From positions 3,377,786 through 3,441,785 of the forward strand of contig NZ_CP036339.1 of the NCBI RefSeq assembly GCF_007746075.1: DNA of 64,000 nt. Direction: 5' to 3'. Position numbers and translations under genes: made by a program. The notes under the pieces were generated by a model. That model worked only from the letters and a program-made list of their open reading frames with translations, searched no databases and had not been told where the DNA came from. Below, piece by piece: positions 18,113-28,100 of the stretch (the first letter of the stretch is position 1; every line of letters starts with the position of its first letter). The DNA is from Lacipirellula limnantheis (GTDB lineage: Bacteria > Planctomycetota > Planctomycetia > Pirellulales > Lacipirellulaceae).

Positions 18113-19399
18113 TCAATCCTGCCCGGGGGCGGGGGCGTCTTCGATCATTTGGAGGGCGTTCTCCATCAGAATTTCGCCGGTCATTTCGCCCAGCGACGTG
18201 CGGGAGACGTAGTCATAGCGTTTGAGGCTGTTGAAGTCGACTTTGGTGAGGATATAACCGAAGGCGTCGTTCGTGAGACCGAAGAGGAGGGTGTTGTCCC
18301 CCTTCATGTTGCGTTTGAGATAGCAGCCAATGTTGGGCAGGGCTTCGCCGGGTATGGTGAGGATTTGGGCGTCGCCGATGTTGACCAGGTTGACGCGGGT
18401 GGTAATCGACTTGTCGATGTTGTGCGGGTATTTCAAGGGCGAGCCCAGGATGATCATCCACATCAGTTCGGAGTCGACGGGGACCTTGACCTTCCGCGCA
18501 TAACAGGCGAGACCGGGATCGGTCTGCGGCTGGGCGTCCTTGACGATGCGTTGGGCTTCGGAGGCCATCAGCTGGCCAATGCGGACGCACTCTTCCCAGG
18601 TGCGAGCGTCCTCCCACTTCGCCTTGAGAGGATCGGAGGGTTTGTCGAGGAGGCGGTTGTCGGCGGTGACCATGCCCCCTTGCGCGCCGTTCATGAACAT
18701 CCCCATGCCGCCGAGATCGGCCTCGAGTTTGTCGCAAAGCGGCCCGACGAGGTCGGGGCTGACGAGGCCCAGTTCGCTGCCCAGGACTTCAGGATGGATG
18801 GCGTAGTTGACGAGGGTTCCGATGGTCTTGCCGTCGGGAGTGACGGCTTGGATGACGCTCATGCGGGGGTCGTAAAGTTCCGGAGCATAGAAGTTGTAAG
18901 CAATTTTTCCTTTGGCTTCGCCGGTGGCAATCTTGAGGTGAGCCGTCTGAAGGTTGTCGAGCGCCTGATTAAGCGCCACGGCTGCCTGTTTACAGACGAA
19001 GTCCATGTACTTCAGATCGCTGGAGGTTTTGCCGTCGAGGCCGGGGAAGCCGTAGCAGTCAGGCGCGCTATGCGTGTGCGAGGAGCCGATGAGGATATTG
19101 TCGGAGGGAATGCGGGGGACCTGCTGATGAACGCGGGCGCCCAGTACGGAAGGGAACCCCAGGAGGTCGAGTTGGACGACGGCGACGATGGTTTCTCCCT
19201 GTTGAAAGACCATCGCGCGGGCGTATAGCTCGCCCTGCTTACCAGTGGAGGGACGACCCGGACCAATGCCTCCGGTGACGGGGAGCAGTGGATTGGGCGT
19301 GATGATGGCCTTGCTGACTCCGACTTTGAAATCCGCATGTGCAACCGAAGTGATTGAGCAGGTGAGCATGAGGAGCGTCACGAGTGGGCGCGGCAACAT
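18113..19399 (-). CDS. Neutral/alkaline ceramidase-like protein
   Basis: 428 residues from MLPRPLVTLLMLTC, a signal peptide ending near AHA-DF. The mature protein starts FKVGVSKAIITP, which with ARAMVFQQG and GSSHTHSAPD is characteristic of the N-terminal domain of neutral/alkaline non-lysosomal ceramidases (Pfam PF04734 family). HTHSAPD carries a zinc-binding His, NYAIHPEVLG a second, and NGAQGGMV the conserved N-G-A/C-x-G segment. True ceramidases cleave the amide bond of ceramides; many planctomycete homologues lack the C-terminal immunoglobulin-like domain, as this one seems to, and their substrate is unknown. Single gene on the minus strand. Confidence 0.8.
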   Translation of the reverse strand: MLPRPLVTLLMLTCSITSVAHADFKVGVSKAIITPNPLLPVTGGIGPGRPSTGKQGELYARAMVFQQGETIVAVVQLDLLGFPSVLGARVHQQVPRIPSDNILIGSSHTHSAPDCYGFPGLDGKTSSDLKYMDFVCKQAAVALNQALDNLQTAHLKIATGEAKGKIAYNFYAPELYDPRMSVIQAVTPDGKTIGTLVNYAIHPEVLGSELGLVSPDLVGPLCDKLEADLGGMGMFMNGAQGGMVTADNRLLDKPSDPLKAKWEDARTWEECVRIGQLMASEAQRIVKDAQPQTDPGLACYARKVKVPVDSELMWMIILGSPLKYPHNIDKSITTRVNLVNIGDAQILTIPGEALPNIGCYLKRNMKGDNTLLFGLTNDAFGYILTKVDFNSLKRYDYVSRTSLGEMTGEILMENALQMIEDAPAPGQD

Positions 19400-20164
19400 G
19401 GGGGAGTTCCTGGGTTGAGCATGGTGGAGTGAATGCGATCGCCGATGACCTTCTCCCGATGTCAATGCCATCGTCAGCGAGAGATTGCGTCAGGTGCGAG
19501 CTCGCGCGGAGCGAAGCTCGAAGAGATCCGATCCAACGTTAGCCATGGATGTAATCGGTCAAGTTATCGTATCCGTCCCAGGAAGCACACCCAGCCAGCC
19601 GGGTCAAAAAACGGTCGGTTCTCGACGGGTTTCCCGGTTGATGACGTTTTGGCGCACTTCAGCGGCAATCTGTTCCCCCGATTGTGGCGCTGACTGGCTT
19701 GGCAGCAGCAGGTTGAATCCGCGCCGAAATGACCAATATCACGCCCTCCTTGTTCACTTGAAATCAATCAACACGCGGCTTCGGAAGAATGCGGTGGCAC
19801 CAAATTGATCCTGAAAGTGTGGAGGTCGTATCCACCGCCGTTAGCTTTGGCGATCGGGTCGGAACAGCCCAAAAGCGAGGACAATGTAGGCGATAACTGG
19901 CGGAGGGTCTGGCCCGTCGACCTGTCGACGTTAGACACGGACTGACTATCACGCAGTGAGGAGCATGACATTGAGGCAACCCGAATCTAAAATACAGCTT
20001 GCGTAACTAGAACTCGGCTAACTTGCTGTTCGTCTGTGGTCTACACGAGTAATTATTCGTCCCCCGTGGGCGGTCACCTTACTTCAGACGCTCGACAGTA
20101 CAAAACAGAATCAACCAGCATGCACTATGCAGCGACACCCACTAAGCCGCCCCTACTAAAACTC
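19400..20164. other. Intergenic region between divergent genes
   Basis: About 765 bases between the leftward ceramidase-like gene and the rightward DUF1254 gene. Short frames on both strands show no family features. Promoters for both neighbours are expected here. Confidence 0.45.
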
Positions 20165-21625
20165 ATGAAAAGAACCGCCGCACTCACCCTCGCATGCGCC
20201 TTTACTTGGCCTGTTGCCTCGATCCAGGCACAAGAGACCCTCGATACCCGAATCGGGAAGCTCTCTTTCACACAGGACTTCGCCAATGGGTATCCGACGG
20301 ATGAAACCGTTGAGTTGCTCTACGATGAAATCGACTTCCAGCGCGCCTGCCAGGCCTACCTATGGAGCATTCCCATCGTTTCCTTCGCAGAGTGGCAGAA
20401 GGCTCACGAAGTGACGTTCAAGGCCGAGTCGGGCGATGTCGTGGTGTACGACAATTACCTCGCGAAGCTTGGCATTCTCACCGCAAATGCGACGACGCCT
20501 TACATCATCAGCTTCTTCAATCTTGAGAAAACTGGACCGATGGTTGTCAAGATGCCAGCCGGTGCGGTGGCTGGCTTTGCCGACGACATGTGGCAGCGAC
20601 CACTCATTGACATGGGGCAAACTGGCCCGGACAAGGGCAAGGGCGGCATCTACGTCATCGCCGGTCCGGGGCAGGAAGCTGTGGCCCCCGAGGGTGGTTA
20701 CCTGGCCAAATCGCCAACCAACAACGTTTTCTGGGGATTCCGTGCCCTCGACAAGGATCCTGCGAAAGCCAAGGTGCTGTTGGAGCAGTTGGAGATCTAC
20801 CCGCTTTCGGAAAGCGACAATCCGCCCAGAAAGAAAATAGTCGACATCTCAGGAATACGTTGGAGTCAGACCCCGCCGAGGGGGATCGAATACTGGAAGA
20901 GCCTGCACGCAATTATCCAGCGCGAGCCGGTTCACGAGAGGGACCGTTTTTTTATGGCCATGCTCAAGCCCCTCGGTATCGAGAAGGGCACGCCGTTCGC
21001 GCCAGACGAACACCAGGCCAAGTTGCTTACCGAGGCGGCCTTGGTGGGCGAGGCGATGGCCAAAACGAACGATTTCGAGAAACGCCTTGCCGCGGCCCAC
21101 TACGCGGACGGGACCCACTGGCATTTCGCGCTGGTGATCGATCCCTCTCAACGAGCGGAGTTCTACGACCAGCTCGACGGACGGGCATCCTGGTTCTACG
21201 AGGCGGTGACGACTTCATCAGGAATGGTGACCAAGACCCCCGGAGTCGGACAGGTCTATCTGGGAACCTATAAGGACAAGGACGGCGATTGGCTCGACGG
21301 GGCGAAGAGCTATCGGCTTAGGGTGCCCGCGAATGCCCCGGTGGAACAGTTCTGGTCCATGACCGTATACGACGTTGGCGCCCGTTGCCTGATCGATAAT
21401 CCGTCCCAGCAGGCGGATCGATCGTCACGGATGGACCTCAAGACAAACGACGACGGCAGTGTCGACCTCTATGTCGGCCCGAAAGCTCCCACCGGTCAGG
21501 AAGGAAATTGGGTCGAGACGGTTCCAGGCCGCGCATGGTTCAGTTACTTCCGCCTGTACGGACCGAAGAAAGAGCACTTCGACGGCTCGTGGGTGCTTCC
21601 GGATTTTGAGAAAGCCGAGTGGTAA
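20165..21625 (+). CDS. DUF1254/DUF1214 domain protein, exported
   Basis: 486 residues from MKRTAALTLACAFTWPVASI, a signal peptide with cleavage near IQA-QE; earlier in-frame starts at 20120 and 20036 have no better ribosome-binding site. The N-terminal half carries DUF1254 features (ACQAYLWSIPIVSFAEWQKA, VVVYDNYLAKLGILTANATT, PYI). The C-terminal half carries DUF1214 features: YRLRVPANAPVEQFWSMTVY, then DLKTNDDGSVDLYVGPKAP and the final FRLYGPKKEHFDGSW. The biochemical function of DUF1254 proteins is not established. A shorter relative follows 97 bases downstream, so the pair is probably an operon. Confidence 0.85.
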   Translation: MKRTAALTLACAFTWPVASIQAQETLDTRIGKLSFTQDFANGYPTDETVELLYDEIDFQRACQAYLWSIPIVSFAEWQKAHEVTFKAESGDVVVYDNYLAKLGILTANATTPYIISFFNLEKTGPMVVKMPAGAVAGFADDMWQRPLIDMGQTGPDKGKGGIYVIAGPGQEAVAPEGGYLAKSPTNNVFWGFRALDKDPAKAKVLLEQLEIYPLSESDNPPRKKIVDISGIRWSQTPPRGIEYWKSLHAIIQREPVHERDRFFMAMLKPLGIEKGTPFAPDEHQAKLLTEAALVGEAMAKTNDFEKRLAAAHYADGTHWHFALVIDPSQRAEFYDQLDGRASWFYEAVTTSSGMVTKTPGVGQVYLGTYKDKDGDWLDGAKSYRLRVPANAPVEQFWSMTVYDVGARCLIDNPSQQADRSSRMDLKTNDDGSVDLYVGPKAPTGQEGNWVETVPGRAWFSYFRLYGPKKEHFDGSWVLPDFEKAEW

Positions 21626-21722
21626 GCTAGTTTCGCACTCAGAGCTGGACGAAACCGACTGCCGCAGGCCAGTTTGCCCTAGCGCTCTACCAACAGCGGA
21701 AAACATCATAGGAAGACTCGCC

Positions 21723-23084
21723 ATGAAAACATCCTCACTGAGCCTCAGCATCGTCTATGCTCTGTTGGTGGCGATACCCATGTCCGTCTCGGCGCAGACC
21801 ACCAACGACCTTCGCTCTGTCGCCGAGGAGGCGTATATCTTCGCTTATCCGATGCTCTACAACTACCAAACGCTCTACACCCAAACGCAAGACAGCACTT
21901 TTCCGGGTTACATCGGTGGCTTCAACCAGTACCGACACTACGCACGCCCTGCTACACCGGCAGATACCGACATCGTCACCCCGAACAACGATACGACTTA
22001 TTCATGGGCGTGGCTTGATTTGCGACGTGAACCGATCGTCTTCCAGACACCGAAACTAGACGAGGGCCGGTACAATGTCTTCCAGTGGGTGGACCTCTAC
22101 ACCTATATTTTCGCCAGCCCTGGAGCTCGACTCAACGGTGTGAAGCCGGGCACCTATTTGTTCGTCGGACCGGACTGGCAGGGGGAAATCCCGGATGGAT
22201 TTGACGAGGTATTCCATGCCGAGTCAGATTTCGTCGGCACCCTAACCCGCACAAGCATTGGCGGCGCCGGCGATGTTCCCAAGGTGCGTGAGATTCAACG
22301 CGACTATAGGTTCACACCGCTGAGTACTTACACCGCGAGCAAACCGCCTGCTCCCGTGCCAGTGATCGACTTTCCGGATTGGCACGAAAAGCTCGCCAAG
22401 ACGCCTGCTTTTATTGGCTATGTCAACTTCTTGTTGGAACATGTAAAGCCCCATCCAGAAGATGCCGCAGCATTGAAGCGTTTTGCTGCGATTGGCATTA
22501 GTCCTGGGAAGCGATTCGACGTTTCGTCGCTGGACGAAAAAACATCCGCCTCGATCCAGGCAGGGATAGATGCTGCGCTTAAGAAACTCACTGAACGTAC
22601 AGCAAAGAACGAGGACAACATTGGTCTCTTCGGCTCACGCGAGTACTTGGGGACGGACTACGAATCGCGAGCCGTAGGGGCGATGATCGGCATCTATGGC
22701 CAGAACGAAGCAGAAGCGGTCTATTTCTCGTACCAGATGGATTCCGAAGGCAACCCGCTCGACGGAAAGAAGGTCTATGAGTTGGAGTTCGATCAACCAC
22801 CCCCTGTTTCTCAGTTCTGGTCGTTGACGATGTATAATCTTCCGCAGCGTCTGTTGGTCGATAATTCAATCGACCGCTACTCGGTTGGAGACCGTACCAA
22901 AGGCCTTGTCGCAAGCGAAGATGGCGGTATCTCAATCACCCTGAGCCACAGAAACCCCGGCGATGGAAAGAACTGGCTGCCGACTCCCGAAGGTCCGTTT
23001 TTTATGGTGATGAGAATGTATGGTCCGGATAAAAGTATCGCAAACAAGGAGTGGCCACGCCCAGTGCCAGTATTGGTCAAGTAG
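21723..23084 (+). CDS. DUF1254/DUF1214 domain protein, exported
   Basis: 453 residues from MKTSSLSLSIVYALLVAIPM; AGGAAG about 8 bases upstream fixes the start. Signal peptide ends near VSAQ. DUF1254 part: AEEAYIFAYPMLYNYQTLYT and DIVTPNNDTTYSWAWLDLRR, the typical N-N-D-T-x-Y-S/T signature. DUF1214 part: YELEFDQPPPVSQFWSLTMY, YSVGDRTKGL and FFMVMRMYGPDKS. It differs from the upstream DUF1254 gene in being closer to the common family form. Function unknown; likely periplasmic. Confidence 0.88.
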   Translation: MKTSSLSLSIVYALLVAIPMSVSAQTTNDLRSVAEEAYIFAYPMLYNYQTLYTQTQDSTFPGYIGGFNQYRHYARPATPADTDIVTPNNDTTYSWAWLDLRREPIVFQTPKLDEGRYNVFQWVDLYTYIFASPGARLNGVKPGTYLFVGPDWQGEIPDGFDEVFHAESDFVGTLTRTSIGGAGDVPKVREIQRDYRFTPLSTYTASKPPAPVPVIDFPDWHEKLAKTPAFIGYVNFLLEHVKPHPEDAAALKRFAAIGISPGKRFDVSSLDEKTSASIQAGIDAALKKLTERTAKNEDNIGLFGSREYLGTDYESRAVGAMIGIYGQNEAEAVYFSYQMDSEGNPLDGKKVYELEFDQPPPVSQFWSLTMYNLPQRLLVDNSIDRYSVGDRTKGLVASEDGGISITLSHRNPGDGKNWLPTPEGPFFMVMRMYGPDKSIANKEWPRPVPVLVK

Positions 23085-24275
23085 CTCTTAGCATGCTGGA
23101 CTGCAACTAGTCCCGCAGCGTGCCGCCGTCAACTCGGGCAGTCCGAACCTGTGAGATTGGACCCCGGTTCACGTAGGTGTTCGGTTCTGTAATCCGTATT
23201 CTTGCGAAGCGACGTGACCACGATCGCGTGGCAGGCAAATGGGCAGTTGATCTAAGGACACTTAGCAACCCCCATACCTCCGTTGGTGACCAAGGTCGAA
23301 CCGTCACTTCGCCCGGCCGGTCAACCGCAATGTGACGCCCTCATTACGCACTTCGGGACCTGCAGCTCAGGGACGCGATAGCAGAGGCGGCAATGTCATC
23401 GAAGGGATTCTCCAAATCCGTAGGTCGCTCGCCCCGCCGTCAATCGAGGCGGAGCCTTTGGGACGGTGGTTCGTCCCGCCTCAGCGCCGAAAGACGATTC
23501 CTCACTGTTGTAGGCCGAAGCATCCTAGGGTGGTCGGTCTAACCGGCAAATGGCGCTCGTTGGAGATGGATTCGATGTGGCGTTTGTTGTGCGGTCCGCG
23601 CCAATCGCGTTCCATCATCTGCTTTTTCTGCGAAAGCTCTTCGAGTGACGGGCCAGCGATGTCACTCGAAGGATTGTTCGACTGGCACGGTCGATGTCTT
23701 TTGTCGCGTCGTGAGCGACGACTGCCGCCAAACATGAATCGGTCTGTGCGAAGCGATGCACCCCGCGGAATTTGCTTCTTTGCTGACCGACTGCAGACGT
23801 TCACCATTCGCCGATCGCCGGGTTTTAAGCTGACTGAGGTGACCGGCACAGCGAATTTGACGCCAAATCTCCGCTCAATTATCATGCCTTGGCTTCTTGC
23901 TGCAATTATTCGCATCAACTCCTGGACCCGCACGCGATGAGCCGAGCCACGGCGAACCCTGGAATCAAGAACCGTGACGCCTCGCAAGCATTCGCGAATA
24001 CGATGTGCGATCTTTCCTTCTGACTTCTGAAAAACGCCAGTTCGATCTGTCAGTGCGGCCCCGCCCTGATTGGGCATCTGTATCGGCCGTCACTGCGCCT
24101 CCCCGCGGGTTTCGAATTGCAACTCCTGACCTCGGCTCCCGTCACTTGAACAGTGACGTTTACTAACAAGTCGACCGCTGCTCCTGTGACAGTTTCATCC
24201 GTCAGTGACTAGCCAGAGCACCATTTACCTCCCTTGGCGACTTCTGATTGTTTCGAATGCAAAGGGTTCTCGGTG
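23085..24275. other. Long intergenic region, no gene supported
   Basis: About 1.2 kb with overlapping frames on both strands. The best minus-strand frame (23502-24077) is basic, lacks a ribosome-binding site and matches nothing recognised. A stretch near 24140-24210 holds several short GTCAC/GTGAC words that could form small hairpins ahead of the next gene. Confidence 0.4.
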
Positions 24276-27200
24276 ATGACCACGAATGAAGTCAGCGTTT
24301 CCGACTGTGTAAGGAAGTTCGTCGCGATGCCGAGGCTGGTTCACCGTGCGTTGCCAATCGGGTTGTTGATTCTGGCGGCGGTGTTTTCCCTTGCGGCGAC
24401 GATATGCTGCGCCGCCCCGCTGAACCTTGTGCTCGATACGGGGTTCAATACCCCGCTGCCGTCGCGCATTACTGCCAATGGCGCGCCCACGATGGTCGTC
24501 AGCTTCAATATTCCCGAGGCGACGATCAATGGCGTGACGATCCGCTTCCAAGGTTTCGACACGATAACGCCGATCGTGACGGATCCGTTTGCGACGGGGT
24601 TCACCGCAAACGGGTTGGTGGCCAAATTCATCGTCCTCGGCGACTTGACGCTGAATTCCGACCAGAAGATCTTTGGAATCGGTTTTCAGCTTGCCAAACT
24701 GGAGGTCGCCAATAATGCGACGCTGGCGGCTGGCTCAGTGATCGACGTCAGCGGCGAAGGCCGAGCCAGCGGCGCGGGGGGCGGCGCGGGAGGGAGCGCA
24801 AGCCCCTCGGTCATGTCGGGGTACTCTCCGGCGTCGGCCACATCGGCCGTCGGCGGCTGGGGGGGAGGCACGGCCTTCGCGAACGGGATCAACGGGACCA
24901 ACGGGGCGACCTCGACGGGCCAGCAGTATCGGCAGAATGGTACTGGCGCCTTTGTGAATCCCGGCACCCCTGAGTATGCAGCCCTGTTCGGATCCTCGGC
25001 CGGCGGCGCCGGTCAGATCGGCTCGGGCAACGTTGGCGTTGGAGCGGGGGGCGTCGCGGGCGCCTACACGAGCGCCTACGCCGCGCAGGGCGGCGGCGGG
25101 CCAGGCGGGCCGGCCGGGCAGGGTTCGTCCCAGTTCGGCGGGCCCGCACCGGGCGTCACTGGCGGGACTGGAGGGACAGGAGGGGGCGGACCTCAAGGAA
25201 TGTCCGGCGCTAATGCGTCCGCAATTCAAGAGCAGCTCAATCCCACGGCCGTGTATCTTCACGGCGGCAACGGCGGCGGCGCGGGCGCTACCGGCGGAGT
25301 GGGATTGCCCGGGGGAGGGGGCGGAGGCGGCGGAGGAGGCGGCGCGAGCTCCGATCAGTTCGGGCCACGCTCTTCAGGCGGCACAGGCGGCCTGGGCGGC
25401 ATCGGCGGTCTCGGCGGACAAGCCGGCGCCGGCGGCGTGGGCGGCGGAGGGGGAGGCGGCATCCAACTGCTAGTCCGTGGCACGCTCAACTATGGAGGTT
25501 TGACAACCGCAGTCGGTGGCAACGGCAGCTTGGGACAAGCCGGCGGCTTAGGGGCCGCAGGCACGGCGGGCGCCGCTGGCCAATCCACGGGTAATCTTGG
25601 CGGCAACGGAGGAGCGGGCGGCGCCGGCGGCGCGGGAGGCCAGGGAGGCGTTGGCGGCAACGGAATGGGCGGCAGCGGCGGCGTCATCCAGATCGTCAGC
25701 TCCAATCTCGCCTACACCGGATCGACCACGACCACGGGCGGCCTCGCCGGCGACGGCGTCACGCGGTCGGCGAACGGCGCCACCTACATTCATGCCTACT
25801 CCGGCCCAAGCGCCGGCCTGAGCAACAGCGCGTACTTCGGCGCTCGCGCAGCCGGGGACAATCCCTACCGATCGCATTCAGGCACAAGCACCGTCGGCGG
25901 CGCGCCGGTAGGCAAGTTCGCGAATGTCCCGGCGATTGTCGGCGGGGCCGCGCCGTATGGCATGCTTGTCGGCGCGCCGTTTGGAAGCGTCGCTTCCGGG
26001 GTTCAGGCCTTCGGCGGCGGAGCTGCGCCGCCCCCCGCGCCCGGTCACATGCGCGTCGGAGCCGTGACGCGCGTCAACGCTTCGTGGCTGGCCGCACAGT
26101 ACGGCATGAGCGCCTTCAATGGGAATAATCAGGAGTTGCTGCTCTACAGCGCCTTCGGTGGGGATCTGAAGAATCCCGCGCTCATGTCGGTCGATCAGTC
26201 GCACAGCCCGCTATTTGGGGACGTTATTCCATCGGGGCCTGTTCGGTTGCGGGCCGGAAACGGGTACCTCAACGACCCGACGCTCACTTCGGGAGCCGTG
26301 GCGCCGACGGACATGGCGAACTTGCCGAATCTGTCGACGTTCGCCATGTACGCTTCCGGTACGCAGAACGTCACTGCTTCGTTCTCGCCGTACGGAACTC
26401 CGCGCACCTTCAGCGGCACGCCTACGGTGGGAACCCTCGGCTCGCCGGGTGCTTCGACCGTATTCCTTGAAGACAACGGATTCCTCTACCTCGGCATCTT
26501 GGGCAGTTCGGCGACCACCGGCCGCGGCACGGGCGCGATCGTCGAGGAAGACGCCAGCGGCGAGTACGGCGTCGGATTGGCGGCGTTTGACGTCCGCGCC
26601 GGCGGCAACGCCAGCGTTCACGGCTACGCCCAAGGAATCGGGAACGCCGGCACGCAGACCTCCGGCGAAATGAAGCTCCGCACGCTGCAACCTCCGCCGA
26701 TAAACTTGGGGGAACCCGGGCCGCTCTACGTGCAGTCGTCGCAGAGCTTTAGTCAGATCGACGTGGGCGAGGAGTGGAACTCCGCCGCGGTTCCGCTCTA
26801 CACCAAGAATCTCCCGCTCGGGACGCGGCAGCGCGTGGCCGACGTGATCTACGCGCCTGACTACGACGACAACGTTCGCTCGATCAGCATTCCGATTGAC
26901 GCAAACATCTTTGGCCCCTCGCCGCAATTGGCGGGCGCGGGGACGTCGGGGATGGAATACATCGCTCCCGGGGCTCAGGTGGGATCGACCTCGATGGGCA
27001 CGTTCAGTTTGACGAATGCCGACATCCTGTCGCCGATCAACTCAATCTGGCGATCGTCGATTCAGCAAAGCCCGCAGCTTATTCGGCTATCAGTGCTGAG
27101 CATGCAACTCGACGACCCTTCCGGTGCATTCTCAGTGAGTGGGTTGCCCTCGTCGTTCGTACTGAACGGCAACCAATCGCAATCGATCAACGTCGGTTTT

Positions 27201-27578
27201 CACCCCACGACCCCTGGAATGCACGAAGCGCATTTGACCTTGCTGACCGACGTCAATGCGGAAGTCGGCCAAGCGGGCGACACATTGACGATTACGCTGC
27301 GAGCGATCGGTCTAATGGAAAACGCCGACTTCAACATGGACGGAATCATCGATGGCGGCGATCTTCTGATTTGGCAACGCAACTTTGGCACGGGAACAGG
27401 TTTGGCGACGGGCGATGCCAACAGCGACGGGTTGGTCAACAGCGCTGACTTAGACATTTGGCGGCAACAATTCGGATCATCGCCGGGGCCGCTGACCGCG
27501 GTTCCGGAGCCCGCGAGCCTAGCGAGCTTGATCGGTTGCATTTTCTTAATTGGCTTCCGGAGCGGTCGCCGCGTTTAA
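24276..27578 (+). CDS. Large glycine-rich PEP-CTERM protein
   Basis: About 1100 residues. The start at 24276 (MTTNEVSVSD) or at MPRLVHRALPIG (24327) precedes a signal peptide ending near CCAA-PL. The N-terminal 120 residues are beta-rich. About residues 135-510 are glycine-rich low-complexity (runs such as GGGGGGGGGGGAS and GGLGGIGGLGGQAGAGG), like many exported bacterial adhesive proteins. Residues 510-980 are non-repetitive and may form a beta-sandwich domain. The end carries a full two-loop dockerin-like module, NADFNMDGIIDGGDLLIWQR and GDANSDGLVNSADLDIWRQQ, followed by VPEP, a hydrophobic helix and FRSGRRV. It is probably a surface protein sorted by an exosortase. A single long gene with its own terminator-like hairpin. 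Confidence 0.85.
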   Translation: MTTNEVSVSDCVRKFVAMPRLVHRALPIGLLILAAVFSLAATICCAAPLNLVLDTGFNTPLPSRITANGAPTMVVSFNIPEATINGVTIRFQGFDTITPIVTDPFATGFTANGLVAKFIVLGDLTLNSDQKIFGIGFQLAKLEVANNATLAAGSVIDVSGEGRASGAGGGAGGSASPSVMSGYSPASATSAVGGWGGGTAFANGINGTNGATSTGQQYRQNGTGAFVNPGTPEYAALFGSSAGGAGQIGSGNVGVGAGGVAGAYTSAYAAQGGGGPGGPAGQGSSQFGGPAPGVTGGTGGTGGGGPQGMSGANASAIQEQLNPTAVYLHGGNGGGAGATGGVGLPGGGGGGGGGGGASSDQFGPRSSGGTGGLGGIGGLGGQAGAGGVGGGGGGGIQLLVRGTLNYGGLTTAVGGNGSLGQAGGLGAAGTAGAAGQSTGNLGGNGGAGGAGGAGGQGGVGGNGMGGSGGVIQIVSSNLAYTGSTTTTGGLAGDGVTRSANGATYIHAYSGPSAGLSNSAYFGARAAGDNPYRSHSGTSTVGGAPVGKFANVPAIVGGAAPYGMLVGAPFGSVASGVQAFGGGAAPPPAPGHMRVGAVTRVNASWLAAQYGMSAFNGNNQELLLYSAFGGDLKNPALMSVDQSHSPLFGDVIPSGPVRLRAGNGYLNDPTLTSGAVAPTDMANLPNLSTFAMYASGTQNVTASFSPYGTPRTFSGTPTVGTLGSPGASTVFLEDNGFLYLGILGSSATTGRGTGAIVEEDASGEYGVGLAAFDVRAGGNASVHGYAQGIGNAGTQTSGEMKLRTLQPPPINLGEPGPLYVQSSQSFSQIDVGEEWNSAAVPLYTKNLPLGTRQRVADVIYAPDYDDNVRSISIPIDANIFGPSPQLAGAGTSGMEYIAPGAQVGSTSMGTFSLTNADILSPINSIWRSSIQQSPQLIRLSVLSMQLDDPSGAFSVSGLPSSFVLNGNQSQSINVGFHPTTPGMHEAHLTLLTDVNAEVGQAGDTLTITLRAIGLMENADFNMDGIIDGGDLLIWQRNFGTGTGLATGDANSDGLVNSADLDIWRQQFGSSPGPLTAVPEPASLASLIGCIFLIGFRSGRRV

Positions 27579-27583
27579 ACCAG

Positions 27584-27619
27584 CCGCCGTCCCGAATTCT
27601 TTTAGCGAACGGGAGGCGG
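27584..27619 (+). terminator. Hairpin after the glycine-rich gene
   Basis: Arms CCGCCGTCCCG and CGGGAGGCGG flank a 15-base loop and start six bases after the stop codon. One bulged base. No long T tract follows, so it may act as a terminator or only protect the 3' end. Confidence 0.45.
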
Positions 27620-27999
27620 TCGCATCCACTTCGACGGGTTCGCCCAGAAGCTAACTCGCTGAGGTGAATCGCTCCGTCGCCATGCCGCGGCCGCGAGAAG
27701 CGTCGTCACGATGACAACACTGGACTGCCGCGCAGACGCGTTTGCACTCAATGACGAACCGACCTGAGCACAAAGGGCGTGTCGACAGCAGCATCGCCAT
27801 AGTCCTGTTAAAGCTACTTTGATTCCGGCAGTAGCCACTTAGCACATGGAGTGGCAGGCGTTGGCCCGCATTGTCACATGTTGCATGTGACGCCGAAAAT
27901 TAGCGGAAATGATCGATGGTAATTGGGGCTGGGCGAGCAGGAGTACAAGTACGCGAACGGGGAGGTGAACTGGTGCTCTGGCGTGTGCCAGGAGACGGC
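27620..27999. other. Intergenic region, nothing recognised
   Basis: About 380 bases before the second copy of the dispersed repeat. No protein-like frame. Confidence 0.35.
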
Positions 28000-28100
28000 A
28001 AGCGGCTTTCGCAGAGGCCACTCCGGGCCTGCCGGACGGAAACGCCTATCCGTCAGTCACGGCGCGCGATAGCCCTGATTCAGTTCGGTCGCATCGGGAA
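28000..28100 (+). repeat. corA-downstream dispersed repeat, copy 2
   Basis: Shares CCGGGCCTGCCGGACGGAA, CGCCTATCCGTCAG, CACGGCGCGCGATAGCCC and TTCGGTCGC with copies 1 and 3. This copy has the cleanest stem: GACGGA (28035-28040) pairs perfectly with TCCGTC (28049-28054) over an 8-base loop. Weak similarity to the corA tail extends a few dozen bases to the left (AAGCGGCTTTCGCAGAGG), but the coding part is not recognisable. Confidence 0.7.

Noticed and set aside
18044-19228. 394-codon plus-strand frame opposite the ceramidase-like gene
   Set aside because: Antisense shadow; rich in Val, Gly and Asp with no motifs, while the minus frame has clear family signatures.
23502-24077. 191-codon basic minus-strand frame in the long intergenic region
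   Set aside because: No ribosome-binding site, no recognisable motif, and an equally long frame on the other strand; not enough to call a gene.
25020-25690. Repetitive GGCGGC-rich DNA resembling tandem repeats
   Set aside because: It is the coding sequence of the glycine-rich domain; units are irregular and there are no spacer-like elements, so it is not a CRISPR array or satellite.
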